From Roseibium aggregatum (GTDB lineage: Bacteria > Pseudomonadota > Alphaproteobacteria > Rhizobiales > Stappiaceae), in contig NZ_JAEKJZ010000001.1 in NCBI RefSeq assembly GCF_017309185.1, forward strand, positions 1,302,001 to 1,366,000: 64,000 bases of DNA. The letters are read 5' to 3'. Within the stretch, counting starts at the first letter, position 1, and the number at the start of each line of letters is the position of its first letter. Positions 40,881-50,182 of this stretch are shown here, in pieces. The notes under the pieces were generated by a model that had not been told where the DNA came from, did no database searches, and saw only the letters and a list, made by a program, of their open reading frames with translations. The translations under genes were made by a program, and so were the position numbers.

Positions 40881-40946
40881 CGATATTGGGATTGCGGTCA
40901 GAGCACGGCGCAAGCTTGTCGCCCGGTGCTCTGCGGGCCCGTTACC

Positions 40947-41384
40947 CTATAGGCCAAGACCGGGGTTCTGGGCCCCGCGCAGGATCTGGGTCAGGAAGCC
41001 GTAATCGGCGCCGCCCGTGCGGGTCTTGCGGGTGACGATGTCGACGATCTTGCCGTCCTCGAGCGTGTAGTTGCCGATGTCCTTGACGAAGCCGTCGTCA
41101 TCGAAATAGACGGCGACGACACGTTGTTCGACAATGTCCGGCTGCAGAAACGCCGTGGTCGCCGTTTTTTGCGAGATGTAATAATAGGCGTCGCCGCTCA
41201 GGCTGGACGTCGTCGAGGGAGAGCCCAGCACCAGTTCGACCTGCTCCCGGCTGGACCCGACCTGGACCTGGGTAAGCATGTCACCGGTGATGACATGACC
41301 ATGGGTGTAGGTTGTGGTGAAACAGCCGCCGAGCGGCAGGGTGGTCAGAAGCGGAAGAATCAGGGCACTGGCCTTGAAGTTCAT
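40947..41384 (-). CDS. bamE: Outer membrane lipoprotein BamE/OmlA family
   Basis: BamE-type lipoproteins are accessory parts of the outer-membrane protein assembly complex. The 145-residue protein has a lipobox LGGC with Cys21, and the SmpA/OmlA domain: LTQVQVGSSREQVELVLGSPSTTSSLSGDAYYYIS and DDDGFVKDIGNY. It is divergent from the Cbp3-like chaperone gene. Convergent hppA shares its terminator. Confidence 0.9.
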   Translation of the reverse strand: MNFKASALILPLLTTLPLGGCFTTTYTHGHVITGDMLTQVQVGSSREQVELVLGSPSTTSSLSGDAYYYISQKTATTAFLQPDIVEQRVVAVYFDDDGFVKDIGNYTLEDGKIVDIVTRKTRTGGADYGFLTQILRGAQNPGLGL

Positions 41385-41445
41385 TTAACAGGTCCCGTCT
41401 CGCCAGATCGACTGGCCATTATCAAGTTTCGTTGCTTGGCAAAAT

Positions 41446-41504
41446 CCCTATCGTGGGATAGGGCACAAGGCAACCTCTAGATCAACGGATGCCCGTGCGT
41501 TGAT
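41446..41504. promoter_or_regulatory. Two inverted repeats in the bamE/Cbp3 divergent promoter region
   Basis: CCCTATC (41446-41452) pairs with GATAGGG (41457-41463) around a 4-base centre, and ATCAACG (41481-41487) pairs with CGTTGAT (41498-41504). Both are in the gap between the two divergent genes and could be operator sites; function is unknown. Confidence 0.35.
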
Positions 41505-41561
41505 CGATCTGTTACTCTTGGAGCATCTGCTTGAGGAAGCTCCGGTTCGAAGGAGACGGTT

Positions 41562-42110
41562 ATGCTGTTCGGCCTGTTCCGCCGCCGGTCTAATAACGCT
41601 GAGCATAGCGTTTATTGCCAAATCGTGGCTCAAGCGCGGCAGCCGGTCTTTTACACCGATTTTCTTGTGCCCGATACGATAGACGGCCGGTTCGATCTTA
41701 TCGTCGCTCATGCCGTGCTCTATTTCAGGCGCATGCGCAGCGAGGGCAAGGACGTTGCAAGGTTCGCGCAGACCGTCTTCGACCTGTTCTTTCTCGACAT
41801 GGATGCATCGCTTCGGGAAATGGGTGTGAGCGATACCCGGGTGCCGAAGAAGGTCAAGGTGATGGGCGAGGCTTTCTATGGCCGGGCCGATGTTTATATA
41901 CCGGCAATCGACAGTGGCGATGCCGCCGAGCTTGCGAAGGCGCTCGGGCGGAATATATATCCGGATAACCCGGAACCGGTCGCTCAGGGACGGCTAGCCC
42001 TCTACATGATCGAGGCAGCGCGTCTGTTGAGCGAACAACCGGCGGAAATCCTCATGAAGGGATCGATCGAATGGCCGGATCCGGAGGCGTTCAAGAGCCT
42101 TGCGGTGTGA
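41562..42110 (+). CDS. Ubiquinol-cytochrome c chaperone (CBP3-like)
   Basis: A 182-residue protein related to the mitochondrial Cbp3 factor that helps assemble the cytochrome bc1 complex. FDLIVAHAVLYFRRMRSEGKDVARFAQTVFDLFFLDMDASLREMGVSDTRVPKKVKVMGEAFYGR is diagnostic for this family in alphaproteobacteria. AAGGAG lies 6 bp before ATG. It is followed by yceD after 32 bp. Confidence 0.9.
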   Translation: MLFGLFRRRSNNAEHSVYCQIVAQARQPVFYTDFLVPDTIDGRFDLIVAHAVLYFRRMRSEGKDVARFAQTVFDLFFLDMDASLREMGVSDTRVPKKVKVMGEAFYGRADVYIPAIDSGDAAELAKALGRNIYPDNPEPVAQGRLALYMIEAARLLSEQPAEILMKGSIEWPDPEAFKSLAV

Positions 42111-42142
42111 GACCGTAGCCGAGGTCACAAGAAAGAAGAACA

Positions 42143-42715
42143 ATGGCAACAAGAGACTTCCCCTATTCCTACACAGTCAACGCCGGCAAGGTGGTCGACA
42201 AGGATCAGAAGGTTGTCATTGAGCCCGACGCGGCGGGGCTGAAGGCGATTGCGAAGGCCTATGACCTGAACGGGGTCCGTGCCCTGAAAGCCGATCTCAC
42301 CCTGAAGCCGTATCGCAAGGCGGGCTTGCGTGTCGTGGGAACCATCGAAGCCACGGTGGATCAGACATGCGTCGTGTCTCTCGAACCGTTCGAAAGCCTC
42401 GTGACGCTTGATGTGGACCGCACGTTTGAGCCTTATTCAAGCCGACCGCGCAAAATCCGGGATCTGAACGACGATGGCGAGATCGAGATCGATCTGGAAA
42501 CGCTTGACCCGCCGGATGTGATCGAGGACGGCGTATTGGATCTCGGAGCCGTCATCTGCGAGGAACTGGTGCTGGCGCTCGATCCGTTTCCGCGCAAACC
42601 GGGCTCCGAGTTCGCCGGCGGGGACGTGGACGATCCGGAGCCGGACATTGAGGAAGACAAGAAACCTTCTCCATTTGCGGCCCTGAAAGCACTGAAGGAA
42701 CAGCGGGACAACTGA
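42143..42715 (+). CDS. yceD: YceD-family (DUF177) protein
   Basis: A 190-residue protein of the DUF177/YceD family, which has been linked to 23S rRNA accumulation and lies next to fatty-acid genes in many bacteria. YRKAGLRVVGTIEATVDQTCVVSLEPF contains the Cys, and VDDPEPDIEEDKKPSPFAALKALKEQ at the end is the typical C-terminal motif (F-x-L--L). The rpmF ribosomal gene usually next to it is absent; plsX follows after 214 bp. Confidence 0.88.
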   Translation: MATRDFPYSYTVNAGKVVDKDQKVVIEPDAAGLKAIAKAYDLNGVRALKADLTLKPYRKAGLRVVGTIEATVDQTCVVSLEPFESLVTLDVDRTFEPYSSRPRKIRDLNDDGEIEIDLETLDPPDVIEDGVLDLGAVICEELVLALDPFPRKPGSEFAGGDVDDPEPDIEEDKKPSPFAALKALKEQRDN

Positions 42716-42929
42716 AATTTTCACTATCCGAACCCCAAGCGAACGAAACGATTCTGCCTTTCCTGCCGTTTTTCAACGGGAGTTCAGGCGTCCGTCAGGA
42801 AAACGGTTGTCACTCAGGTCAAAACCGTTATGTTCGCGCCCGGTCTGTGCACCTCACGGACCGGAGGGACATTTTCAGGCGCACCGGCAGGTGCCGGACC
42901 TGGTAACGAGACGTCAAAAGATCTTCTAG

Positions 42930-43994
42930 ATGGCGAAAACGATTCCGATTTCATTGGATGCCATGGGCGGCGACCACGGGGCAGACGTTGTTATTCCCGG
43001 AGCCGAGATCGCGCTCGTCCGCCATCCCGACATCCATTTCATTCTTTACGGCAACGAAAACGTTCTCGGTCCGCTTCTGGAAGAATACCCGCGCGTGCGC
43101 GACGCCTCGACCCTGCATCATTGCGATGTTTCCATTGCCATGGACACCAAGCCTAGCCAGGCCCTGCGTCAGGGCCGCTGGCGGTCCAGCATGTGGCGCT
43201 CGATCGAGGCGGTGAAGACCGGGGAGGCCTCCGTGGCCGTCTCCGCCGGCAACACCGGCGCGCTGATGGCGATGTCCAAATTCTGTCTTCGCACCATGGC
43301 GAATATCGAGCGCCCGGCGATCGCCGCCATCTGGCCGACGATGCGCGGTGAATCCGTCGTGCTTGACGTGGGCGCGACGATCGGGGCCGATGCGCAGCAA
43401 TTGATCGATTTCGCCATTCTGGGCGGCGCCATGGCTAGGGCGCTCTTCGGTGTGCAGCGGCCAACCGTCGGTCTGCTCAACATCGGTGTCGAGGAGGTCA
43501 AGGGCCTCGAGGAAGTCCGGACCGCCGGACGCCTTCTGAGGGAAACGCCTCTGAGGTCGCTGGAATATGCCGGATTTGTCGAAGGCGACGATCTGGGCAA
43601 GGGCACGGTCGACGTCGTGGTCACCGAAGGCTTTGCCGGCAACATCGCCCTGAAGACGGCCGAAGGCACGGCCAAGCAGATTGGCAGCTACCTGCGTTCG
43701 GCCATGACGCGCACCTTCATGTCGAAGATCGGCTATCTTTTTGCCAAGGGCGCGTTCGACCTGTTGCGCGAGAAAATGGACCCGCGCAAGGTCAATGGCG
43801 GCGTGTTCCTGGGCTTGAACGGCATCGTCATCAAGAGCCATGGCGGCACGGACGCGGAAGGTTATGCTTCTGCCATCGATCTGGCCTACGACATGGTCAA
43901 GAACGAACTGACTGACAAGATCGCCCAGGATCTTGTGCATTATCATCGCGGCCGTTTCGCGGAAGCCGCGCCGACATCGGAAGGTGATTTGTGA
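42930..43994 (+). CDS. plsX: Phosphate acyltransferase PlsX
   Basis: Converts acyl-ACP to acyl phosphate for phospholipid synthesis. The 354-residue protein begins with [19 protein letters not shown] and contains [22 protein letters not shown], and [16 protein letters not shown], all family motifs. Its stop overlaps the GTG start of fabH by 4 bp (GTGA), so the two are translationally coupled. Confidence 0.96.
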   Translation: MAKTIPISLDAMGGDHGADVVIPGAEIALVRHPDIHFILYGNENVLGPLLEEYPRVRDASTLHHCDVSIAMDTKPSQALRQGRWRSSMWRSIEAVKTGEASVAVSAGNTGALMAMSKFCLRTMANIERPAIAAIWPTMRGESVVLDVGATIGADAQQLIDFAILGGAMARALFGVQRPTVGLLNIGVEEVKGLEEVRTAGRLLRETPLRSLEYAGFVEGDDLGKGTVDVVVTEGFAGNIALKTAEGTAKQIGSYLRSAMTRTFMSKIGYLFAKGAFDLLREKMDPRKVNGGVFLGLNGIVIKSHGGTDAEGYASAIDLAYDMVKNELTDKIAQDLVHYHRGRFAEAAPTSEGDL

Positions 43995-44968
43995 GCGTGA
44001 TCCGTTCGACCGTGGCCGGCTGCGGAAGCTATCTGCCGGAAAAAATCCTGACCAACAACGAACTTGCGAAGACTGTCGACACCTCCGACGAGTGGATCGT
44101 TCAGCGGACCGGCATCGAGCAAAGACATATCGCCGCTGAAGGCGAAGTCACGTCGGATCTGGCGCTGGCGGCGGCCAGGAGGGCTCTTGAGCATGCAGGA
44201 CGGGACGCAAGCGACATCGATACGATCATCCTTGCGACGGCGACGCCGGACCATACGTTTCCGGCAACGGCCGTAACCGTCCAGGCAGGGCTTGGCATTA
44301 CACATGGCGCGGCCTTCGACATGCAGGCTGTCTGCTCCGGCTTCGTTTTCGCCCTGACGACCGCCGACGCCTACATCCGCTCCGGGATGTCCAAACGCTG
44401 CCTTGTCATCGGCGCGGAGACCTTTTCCAGAATTCTGGATTGGCAGGACAGGACGACCTGTGTCCTCTTCGGCGACGGGGCGGGGGCTGTCGTCGTGGAA
44501 GCGGCCGAAGGCCGGGGGAGCAATGACGACCGTGGAATCCTGACCTCGCACCTCAGGTCCGACGGCCGCCACAAGGACAAGCTTTTCGTCGATGGCGGCC
44601 CGTCGGCAACACAGACGGTCGGACATTTGCGCATGGAAGGCCGTGAGGTCTTCAAGCATGCGGTGGGCATGATCACCGATGTCATCGAGGACGCCTACGA
44701 AGCGACCGGGCTGACTTCGGACGACCTCGACTGGTTCATTCCCCATCAGGCCAACAAGCGCATCATCGATGCAAGTGCCAGAAAACTGAACATCCCGCCG
44801 GAAAAGGTCGTGACCACCGTTCAGTGGCACGGCAACACCTCGGCCGCCTCTATTCCGCTGGCCCTGGACGCCGCGGTGCGGGACGGCCGTGTCAGGCGGA
44901 ACGACTTGTTGATGCTTGAAGCCATGGGCGGTGGCTTCACCTGGGGATCGGTCCTTCTGCGCTGGTAG
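43991..44968 (+). CDS. fabH: 3-oxoacyl-ACP synthase III
   Basis: FabH condenses acetyl-CoA with malonyl-ACP to start fatty-acid synthesis. The 325-residue enzyme has the catalytic triad C115 ([10 protein letters not shown]), H252 ([11 protein letters not shown]) and N282 (WHGNTSAAS). It starts at GTG 43991 inside the last codons of plsX. It belongs to the plsX-fabH-ihfA-merR cluster. Confidence 0.97.
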   Translation: MSVIRSTVAGCGSYLPEKILTNNELAKTVDTSDEWIVQRTGIEQRHIAAEGEVTSDLALAAARRALEHAGRDASDIDTIILATATPDHTFPATAVTVQAGLGITHGAAFDMQAVCSGFVFALTTADAYIRSGMSKRCLVIGAETFSRILDWQDRTTCVLFGDGAGAVVVEAAEGRGSNDDRGILTSHLRSDGRHKDKLFVDGGPSATQTVGHLRMEGREVFKHAVGMITDVIEDAYEATGLTSDDLDWFIPHQANKRIIDASARKLNIPPEKVVTTVQWHGNTSAASIPLALDAAVRDGRVRRNDLLMLEAMGGGFTWGSVLLRW

Positions 44969-45208
44969 GAAAAGGTTCCGGCCCGCCTTGGTGTTGCGAT
45001 TCGGGAACGGTCGAACCCTATGGGGATGAGCCGCTCCCGGAAAATCGCGGAACCTGCGTCTGAAGATGCCGCCTGCCGGTCAGGAAACAAAACGAAACAA
45101 GATGCGGAGTTCCGGTTGACCGGCCCGTCGCGAGGCCGTACCGTGACTCCTTGCATTGGAGTTCTTGTGCAAAATCAGCCAGATCACTGGCGGTGCTGTG
45201 GAGGGGTC

Positions 45209-45523
45209 ATGGGCAGTCGGACTATCACCCGAGCGGATCTGTGTGAAGCCGTTTATCAAAAGGTCGGTCTCTCGAGGACGGAATCGTCCGAATTGGTCGA
45301 ACGTGTTCTTTCTGAAATTTCTGACTGTCTTGTGACGGGAGAATCGGTAAAATTGTCGAGTTTCGGGTCGTTTGTGGTGCGCTCCAAAGGGGAGCGGATC
45401 GGGCGCAATCCGAAAACTGGCGAGGAAGTACCGATTTCACCGCGCCGAGTGATGGTATTCAAGCCGTCCAACGTATTGAAACAGCGCATCAACGATGCGC
45501 TTACGGGACAGGCCAGCAAATAA
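45209..45523 (+). CDS. ihfA: Integration host factor subunit alpha
   Basis: IhfA with IhfB bends DNA at specific sites for recombination, replication and transcription. The 104-residue protein starts [34 protein letters not shown]; the DNA-binding arm [25 protein letters not shown] and [10 protein letters not shown] are typical. GGAGGGG lies 2 bp before ATG 45209; the open frame upstream to 45020 is not conserved. It lies between fabH and merR. Confidence 0.95.
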   Translation: MGSRTITRADLCEAVYQKVGLSRTESSELVERVLSEISDCLVTGESVKLSSFGSFVVRSKGERIGRNPKTGEEVPISPRRVMVFKPSNVLKQRINDALTGQASK

Positions 45524-45532
45524 CAAGACCGG

Positions 45533-46144
45533 ATGAGCTCGCAGGAAAAAAGCCCGGACGCCTTTCGAACCATCAGCGAAGTCGCTGAAGACCTGGACTT
45601 GCCTCAGCATGTATTGCGGTTTTGGGAAACACGGTTTTCCCAGATCAAACCCCTGAAGCGTGGCGGAGGCCGGAGGTATTACAGGCCGGACGACGTCGAA
45701 CTCCTAAAGGGTATACGGCATCTGCTCTACGGTGAAGGCTACACCATCAAAGGCGTTCAGCGCATTCTGAAAGAGCAGGGCGGCCGGTTTGTCATGCAGA
45801 TCTGGCGCGAGGACGCCAGCCCCTTGCAGATGTCCGGAAACGCGGCAGAAGCGGACGCTCAGGTGTCGGTCAGGGGAAACGGGGCAGGTGCTTCGGTTGC
45901 GGATGACGTTCAAAGCGTCACAAGCGACCCGCTTCCAAACGGTGTCCTGGCGGAAAACCAGGCGGAACCGGTGGCCCAGGGTCACACTGGCGGGCTGAAT
46001 ATCCTGGGCAGGCTGAGGGGCGACAAACCGGCTGCGAACAGTTCTTCACCGCAGGCCTCGGTCTCCAAGGAAGATATCCGTCGGCTTCAGGCAACCTTGT
46101 TCGAACTTCTCGAATGCAAACGCACTCTGGACCAGGCACGTTAA
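45533..46144 (+). CDS. MerR-family transcriptional regulator
   Basis: A 203-residue protein with an N-terminal MerR HTH (about 12-80): [45 protein letters not shown]. The rest is low-complexity and ends in a short helix ([22 protein letters not shown]). In alphaproteobacteria this gene regularly follows ihfA; its targets are unknown. Gap to ihfA is 9 bp. Confidence 0.88.
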   Translation: MSSQEKSPDAFRTISEVAEDLDLPQHVLRFWETRFSQIKPLKRGGGRRYYRPDDVELLKGIRHLLYGEGYTIKGVQRILKEQGGRFVMQIWREDASPLQMSGNAAEADAQVSVRGNGAGASVADDVQSVTSDPLPNGVLAENQAEPVAQGHTGGLNILGRLRGDKPAANSSSPQASVSKEDIRRLQATLFELLECKRTLDQAR

Positions 46145-46168
46145 GGCAGGGGATCGTTTTCGAACTCG

Positions 46169-46201
46169 GCCGATCTTCCAAAAACAGGATTGAAGATCGG
46201 C
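46169..46201. terminator. Hairpin between convergent merR and the 432-aa gene
   Basis: GCCGATCTTC pairs with GAAGATCGGC (10-bp perfect stem, 13-base loop). No T-run follows, so it may be a weak bidirectional terminator. Confidence 0.45.
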
Positions 46202-46236
46202 TCGTTCTCTGACGGCCGGACATCTCGACCACAAGG

Positions 46237-47535
46237 TCAGTGTGGCTTCTTGCCGAACAACCTTCCGAACAAACCGGCTGTTTTCGCGGACTTGCCCGCA
46301 TCCGTGCCGGTCGAGACCTGGGCCTGCCGGGCAAAGGACCTGAGTTCCGCCATCGAAAGGCGCTGGTGAGAAGTTCCGGATATTTCCTCTTCCTTCCGGA
46401 CGTCCCGCTGAGGTTCGGCAACTTCAGCCTGCCGCCCGTCTTCGGCGGGAGTCGCGGCCACCGTTTTCCTGATTTCGTCCGGGAGGAACTGTGGTTCGCT
46501 GCCTTGTCGCTGTGCCGCCAACTGCTCTAGAATCGCAGCATCGACCGGGTCGTTTGGATCGAGTTCGTCCTGGTCGACATCCGAAATGCGCTCGCTCTCC
46601 AGCTTGCAGTCGTCGTCATAGCGCCTCTGTATCGCGGGAACCGCTTCACGCACGATGCCGAACTCCGGCTTATGAACCACCTTGAGCTCGATCGTATCGG
46701 GAGCCTTTCCTTCGACCGGATGGATCAGCATCTGTATCTTTTCGTTTTCGTCCCGGCCGAAAACATCGCCGTCAGCGATGAGTGCCCCGCTTTTAACGGT
46801 GAAGTTGACGAACGCGTACATGGTCTCAACCAGATAATTCATTGGCAGAGAACACGGTTTGATTTCCAGATTGCAGCCGATCAGCCAGGGAGCCCCGATG
46901 CCGGTGAGACCAATCATCTGATTTCCGGTCGCGGGATCGGTTTCGCCGAAGGGAAGGGGATGCAGATAAAGGACATTCGAATTGGTCGCGCCCGCAAGAT
47001 CCAGGAATGTTTGCGGCTTCAGAAAAAACACGCTCGGGCCCCAGAAGACCGCATCCGGGTTTGAAATCTCGACAATCGAAGCGGTGAGCTTTCGGACGAT
47101 GGCCATGGCCGCGGCGGTTTCTTCAGAAGAGCAAAACGCCGTCATTTCAGACCCGATGAGCCGAAGCATCTCCGGTGGTATCGCTTCGTGCGGCAGCACG
47201 CCTTTTTGAACCGAAACCTGGGTGAACGCGGTTGTGGATTCGACGGTATCCCGGGCTTCCGGGAAGGTGCTTTTGACCGTGTAGGTGTCGAGCGCAACGC
47301 CGAGATGCCCGCTGCGTTCGAAAGGCACGGTCTGGGTTACAAGCACATGAAAGTTTCGGCACAGCACACGGAGATCCAGCTCCGTCGAGGTCTTCAAGAG
47401 TTTGCAGTCATCCACGGGAATGCCCAGAGAGGCGGCCGCCTCGACGACAAGAGCAAACAGTCTTTCGCTGTTCAAAGGCTGATAGGAGCGAAAGAGAATC
47501 TGGCTGTCTACGGATGGGAGTGGATGCGTCTTCAA
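46237..47535 (-). CDS. Uncharacterised 432-residue protein
   Basis: A soluble protein with no signal peptide or membrane segment. Residues about 1-300 look like one folded domain with several aromatic-rich stretches (AVFWGPSVFFLKPQTF, VLYLHPLPFG, GAPWLIGCNLEIKPCSLPMNYLVETMYAFVNFTVKSG); a faint resemblance to DUF4261 is possible. Residues about 310-420 are acidic, disordered-looking linker, and the end has an FGRLFGKKPH basic patch. The longest frame starts at TTG 47535; a later start is possible. I do not recognise its function. It is flanked by the merR gene and a P450. Confidence 0.7.
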   Translation of the reverse strand: MKTHPLPSVDSQILFRSYQPLNSERLFALVVEAAASLGIPVDDCKLLKTSTELDLRVLCRNFHVLVTQTVPFERSGHLGVALDTYTVKSTFPEARDTVESTTAFTQVSVQKGVLPHEAIPPEMLRLIGSEMTAFCSSEETAAAMAIVRKLTASIVEISNPDAVFWGPSVFFLKPQTFLDLAGATNSNVLYLHPLPFGETDPATGNQMIGLTGIGAPWLIGCNLEIKPCSLPMNYLVETMYAFVNFTVKSGALIADGDVFGRDENEKIQMLIHPVEGKAPDTIELKVVHKPEFGIVREAVPAIQRRYDDDCKLESERISDVDQDELDPNDPVDAAILEQLAAQRQGSEPQFLPDEIRKTVAATPAEDGRQAEVAEPQRDVRKEEEISGTSHQRLSMAELRSFARQAQVSTGTDAGKSAKTAGLFGRLFGKKPH

Positions 47536-47654
47536 CGATGAGCCCCGGTCTTGTTCACATTCAAGCTAACTCGTTCGGGTGAAGAAGAGATTATCGTCCA
47601 CTCACAAAAGGGCGTTTTCCGTGGCGTTGCCGGGTTTCGGGAGGCGGGCCTTAG

Positions 47655-48917
47655 TTAAGCCGCTTTCCAGCTAATCTTCAGGCTTTGTGGACCTCTGACG
47701 GACAGTCCGCGTTTGTAAACGGGTTTGTCTTCGGCAAGGTCTATGGTGCCGAAACGCTTCAGGAGCGTGGAGAAAACGATATCCATTTCGAGCCGGGCGA
47801 GATGGTTGCCGAGACAGAAATGAGCACCACGACCGAAAGCGATGTGCCGATTGGGTGTCCGTCCGACGTCGAACCGGTCCGGCTCTGGAAACTGTTTCGG
47901 ATCCCGGTTGGCAGCGCCGTAAAGGACGCCGAATTTCGTTCCCCGAGGAAACCGGCGGCCGCAGATTTCCACCTCCTCGGTGCAATAGCGGTGAAAGAAA
48001 GGCAAAGGCGATTCGTAGCGGAACATTTCCTGGACAGCCGTTTTCATCAGGTCCGGGGTGTCGCGCAGCCGTTTCATTTCAAGCGGAAATTTCAAGAGCG
48101 CATGCAGGCCGCTGCCGAGAACATCGATTGTGGATCCGTGTCCGGCCATCAGAATCAGCATGGCGGTGGAGATGAGTTCGTCATGAGTCATGTGGCCCTG
48201 GCGTTCCGCATCGACCATGAGAGACAGCAGATCGTCCCTGGGTTGCTTCTCCCGTTCGGCCTTGAGGTCAAGCAGGTACCGATAGAATTCCGTGGTATTG
48301 CGTTCGGCAAGGTCTTTGCGGTCGTCCGAACGGTCGATATCGAAGAACTGGACAATGTTCTCAGACCAGATGCGGAGTTGTGCGCAATCCCTGGCGGGGA
48401 CGCCAAGAACCTGTCCGATAACATGGCCGGGTATCTGCGCGGCAAGGTCCTCGATAAACTCGATCTCTTCGCGGTCCGCAAGGCTGTCGACAAGGCCGTC
48501 GACGAAGGTTTGGATCGATGCGCGTAAACTGTTGACCATCACCGGCGTGAAAAGCTTGAAGACCTGTCTGCGCAGCCTGTCGTGAACCTCACCGTCGCTG
48601 TCGAGCAGGGAAAACTGAACGAATCGGGAATGATGGGGCATGTCATGCCAATTGCCGGCCCGCTTTTGCGCCGCGATTTCTTCACGGGTCGCGATATGTT
48701 CCATTGAGCGGACCATTCGCCCGTGCATGACGATCTCCGAGACATCGTCAAACCGCGATGCCAGCCAGATGTCGAAATCCGGAAAATAGGTCAGCCCATC
48801 CCTTTCACGCAGTGACGCGTAGAAAGGATAGGGATCTCTTGCGAATGCTTCCGACAAAGGCTGAAAGCGAAGGTCCGGGGAGGGGCTCATGAAGGCTCTT
48901 GCTGCCGCATTCGACAC
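47655..48917 (-). CDS. Cytochrome P450
   Basis: A haem monooxygenase of about 420 residues, likely class I using ferredoxin. The haem loop FGRGAHFCLGNHLAR has Cys368; the ExxR pair is E297-R300 (EMFR). The I-helix motif, normally AGxET[T/S], reads AGHGST (258-263), so the acid residue is Gly and the conserved Thr is Ser. This could change proton delivery or indicate peroxygenase-like chemistry. Starts at GTG 48917, with ATG 48890 as an alternative. No redox partner is encoded nearby; the substrate is unknown. Confidence 0.9.
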   Translation of the reverse strand: MSNAAARAFMSPSPDLRFQPLSEAFARDPYPFYASLRERDGLTYFPDFDIWLASRFDDVSEIVMHGRMVRSMEHIATREEIAAQKRAGNWHDMPHHSRFVQFSLLDSDGEVHDRLRRQVFKLFTPVMVNSLRASIQTFVDGLVDSLADREEIEFIEDLAAQIPGHVIGQVLGVPARDCAQLRIWSENIVQFFDIDRSDDRKDLAERNTTEFYRYLLDLKAEREKQPRDDLLSLMVDAERQGHMTHDELISTAMLILMAGHGSTIDVLGSGLHALLKFPLEMKRLRDTPDLMKTAVQEMFRYESPLPFFHRYCTEEVEICGRRFPRGTKFGVLYGAANRDPKQFPEPDRFDVGRTPNRHIAFGRGAHFCLGNHLARLEMDIVFSTLLKRFGTIDLAEDKPVYKRGLSVRGPQSLKISWKAA

Positions 48918-48951
48918 GCACCCCCGAAGTTCCTGCAGGGTCGGGAACCTG

Positions 48952-49050
48952 GAGCGTGTCGCGTTAACCGGGAATGTCTTGTATCGCTTTTTGCATTGAA
49001 ATCACCGATTTCAGAACGCGAAAAGCAGTTCCGATAAAACCTGATTTGAA
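48952..49050. repeat. Dispersed palindromic repeat (copy B, diverged)
   Basis: Copies the pattern at 30833-30940: GAGCGTGTCGCGTT, TCTTGTATCGCT, GAAATCACCGATTTCAGA and GCGAAAAGC with TTCCGATAAAAC in the same order and spacing. The right end is degenerate (TTTGAACG instead of TTTGCTCTAGA). It sits upstream of the P450 start, in the intergenic region of about 340 bp that also precedes the small ORF. Confidence 0.75.
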
Positions 49051-49262
49051 CGAATAGGCCAAGTGCAAGAGCTGAATTTTGAGGCCATCGCCGTTTTCCG
49101 CGGGTTTCCTGGATTTGAAGGATTGAGTTGAATGACCTTGGGGATAGCGAGGAAAGGGCAGAATTGACGATGTTCCGCGGCCGATCCAATCCTTAACAAT
49201 TTCTAAACGCATGGCTGCGGCCGGGGCGAGGAGATGGCGGACCAATCGAGGATGGGGTGGGA
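49051..49262. other. Remainder of the P450/small-ORF intergenic region
   Basis: Together with copy B this is about 340 bp without a gene. It should hold divergent promoters for the P450 and the small ORF; I see no clear -35/-10 pair or other structure. Confidence 0.4.
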
Positions 49263-49451
49263 ATGCAGGTTCCAAAAGCTCTCAGAGAGGAATACGAGAC
49301 TTTTTTGCGCGAAAGCGGTCATGACAGTCAGGACCCGCAGGCCCTGCTCATGGATCTCGCCTCCTTCAGCATGGAGGTCTATCTGAAGGAAATTTCCTGG
49401 CTTTCAGATTTTATCGGCAGGATCGAGCGGGCAGGTGAACAGGCGGCTTAG
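49263..49451 (+). CDS. Small uncharacterised protein (62-64 aa)
   Basis: An acidic helical peptide: VPKALREEYETFLRESGHDSQDPQALLMDLASFSMEVYLKEISWLSDFIGRIERAG. The purine-rich sequence GAGGATGGGGTGGG is directly upstream, and the start may be ATG 49263 or GTG 49257. Codon use is GC3-rich as in real genes. No family is recognised. It lies between the P450 and the polysaccharide locus. Confidence 0.55.
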   Translation: MQVPKALREEYETFLRESGHDSQDPQALLMDLASFSMEVYLKEISWLSDFIGRIERAGEQAA

Positions 49452-49507
49452 GAGAAAATCCTGCCTTACCGCCTGCACACCAAGGGCGTGCCTTCATTGC
49501 ACGCTTG

Positions 49508-50182
49508 TCAGTATCCTTTGCCCTGAAAAAACTCGATCACCACGGTTTTGGCGATGATCTTGGCATCAAGGAGTACGGAATGCGTTTCGATGTACTCAAG
49601 ATCCAGGTGAAGCCTCATCCGCGCGGCATGAGCATCCCGCGTCTCGCCGCGGAACCCGTTGACCTGAGCCAGGCCGGTAATGCCCGGCTTCACGCGGTGG
49701 CGGGAATGGTAACGGGAATCGAATGTCTCGTAGGGAACGCCATTTGCAAGCATCCCTGGCACATGCGGACGTGGGCCGACAAGAGACATGTGACCGGTCA
49801 GAACGTTGAGCAACTGCGGCAGTTCGTCGAAATTGCTGCGGCGTAGAAACCGGCCGATCGGCGTGATCCGAGGGTCGTCCCTGACCGTTTGCCGGACACC
49901 CGAATGGTCGCACTGATCCACGTACATGGAACGAAACTTGTAGGCGACAAAGACTTCACCGTTGAGACCGTGGCGCTCCTGTCGGAACAGTACCGGTCCT
50001 TTGCTGGTGAGTTTGATTAAAATCGCCAGGCCAAACAGGAGTGGAGCAAGCAATACGAGGCCAGCGCTCGCGCCAATCATGTCAAAACCGCGTTTCAGAA
50101 TCTTGGATTTTTTGAAATTCTTTCCGTAATTTACAGTTTGATTTGTTGCATTGGCCTCAATCGGAAACGTATCATCCGTCAT
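49508..50182 (-). CDS. Undecaprenyl-phosphate sugar transferase (priming glycosyltransferase)
   Basis: Transfers a sugar 1-phosphate to the lipid carrier to start polysaccharide repeat-unit synthesis. The 224-residue protein has one membrane segment (about 33-53), then the bacterial sugar-transferase domain: RQERHGLNGEVFVAYKFRSM, NFDELPQLLNVLTGHMSLVGPRP and RVKPGITGLAQVNGFRGET. It resembles ExoY/short WcaJ forms without the N-terminal sensory half. The ATG at 50182 has no strong ribosome site. It points away from the rml genes. Confidence 0.93.
   Translation of the reverse strand: MTDDTFPIEANATNQTVNYGKNFKKSKILKRGFDMIGASAGLVLLAPLLFGLAILIKLTSKGPVLFRQERHGLNGEVFVAYKFRSMYVDQCDHSGVRQTVRDDPRITPIGRFLRRSNFDELPQLLNVLTGHMSLVGPRPHVPGMLANGVPYETFDSRYHSRHRVKPGITGLAQVNGFRGETRDAHAARMRLHLDLEYIETHSVLLDAKIIAKTVVIEFFQGKGY

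Noticed and set aside
38901..40913. 670-codon open frame antisense to hppA
   Set aside because: The plus-strand pyrophosphatase has unmistakable family motifs; the antisense protein is rich in Arg/His/Gly and resembles nothing.
46145..46236. Possible tRNA between merR and the next gene, as found after merR in some alphaproteobacteria
   Set aside because: Only a simple hairpin is visible; no cloverleaf, T-loop GTTCGA context or CCA end.
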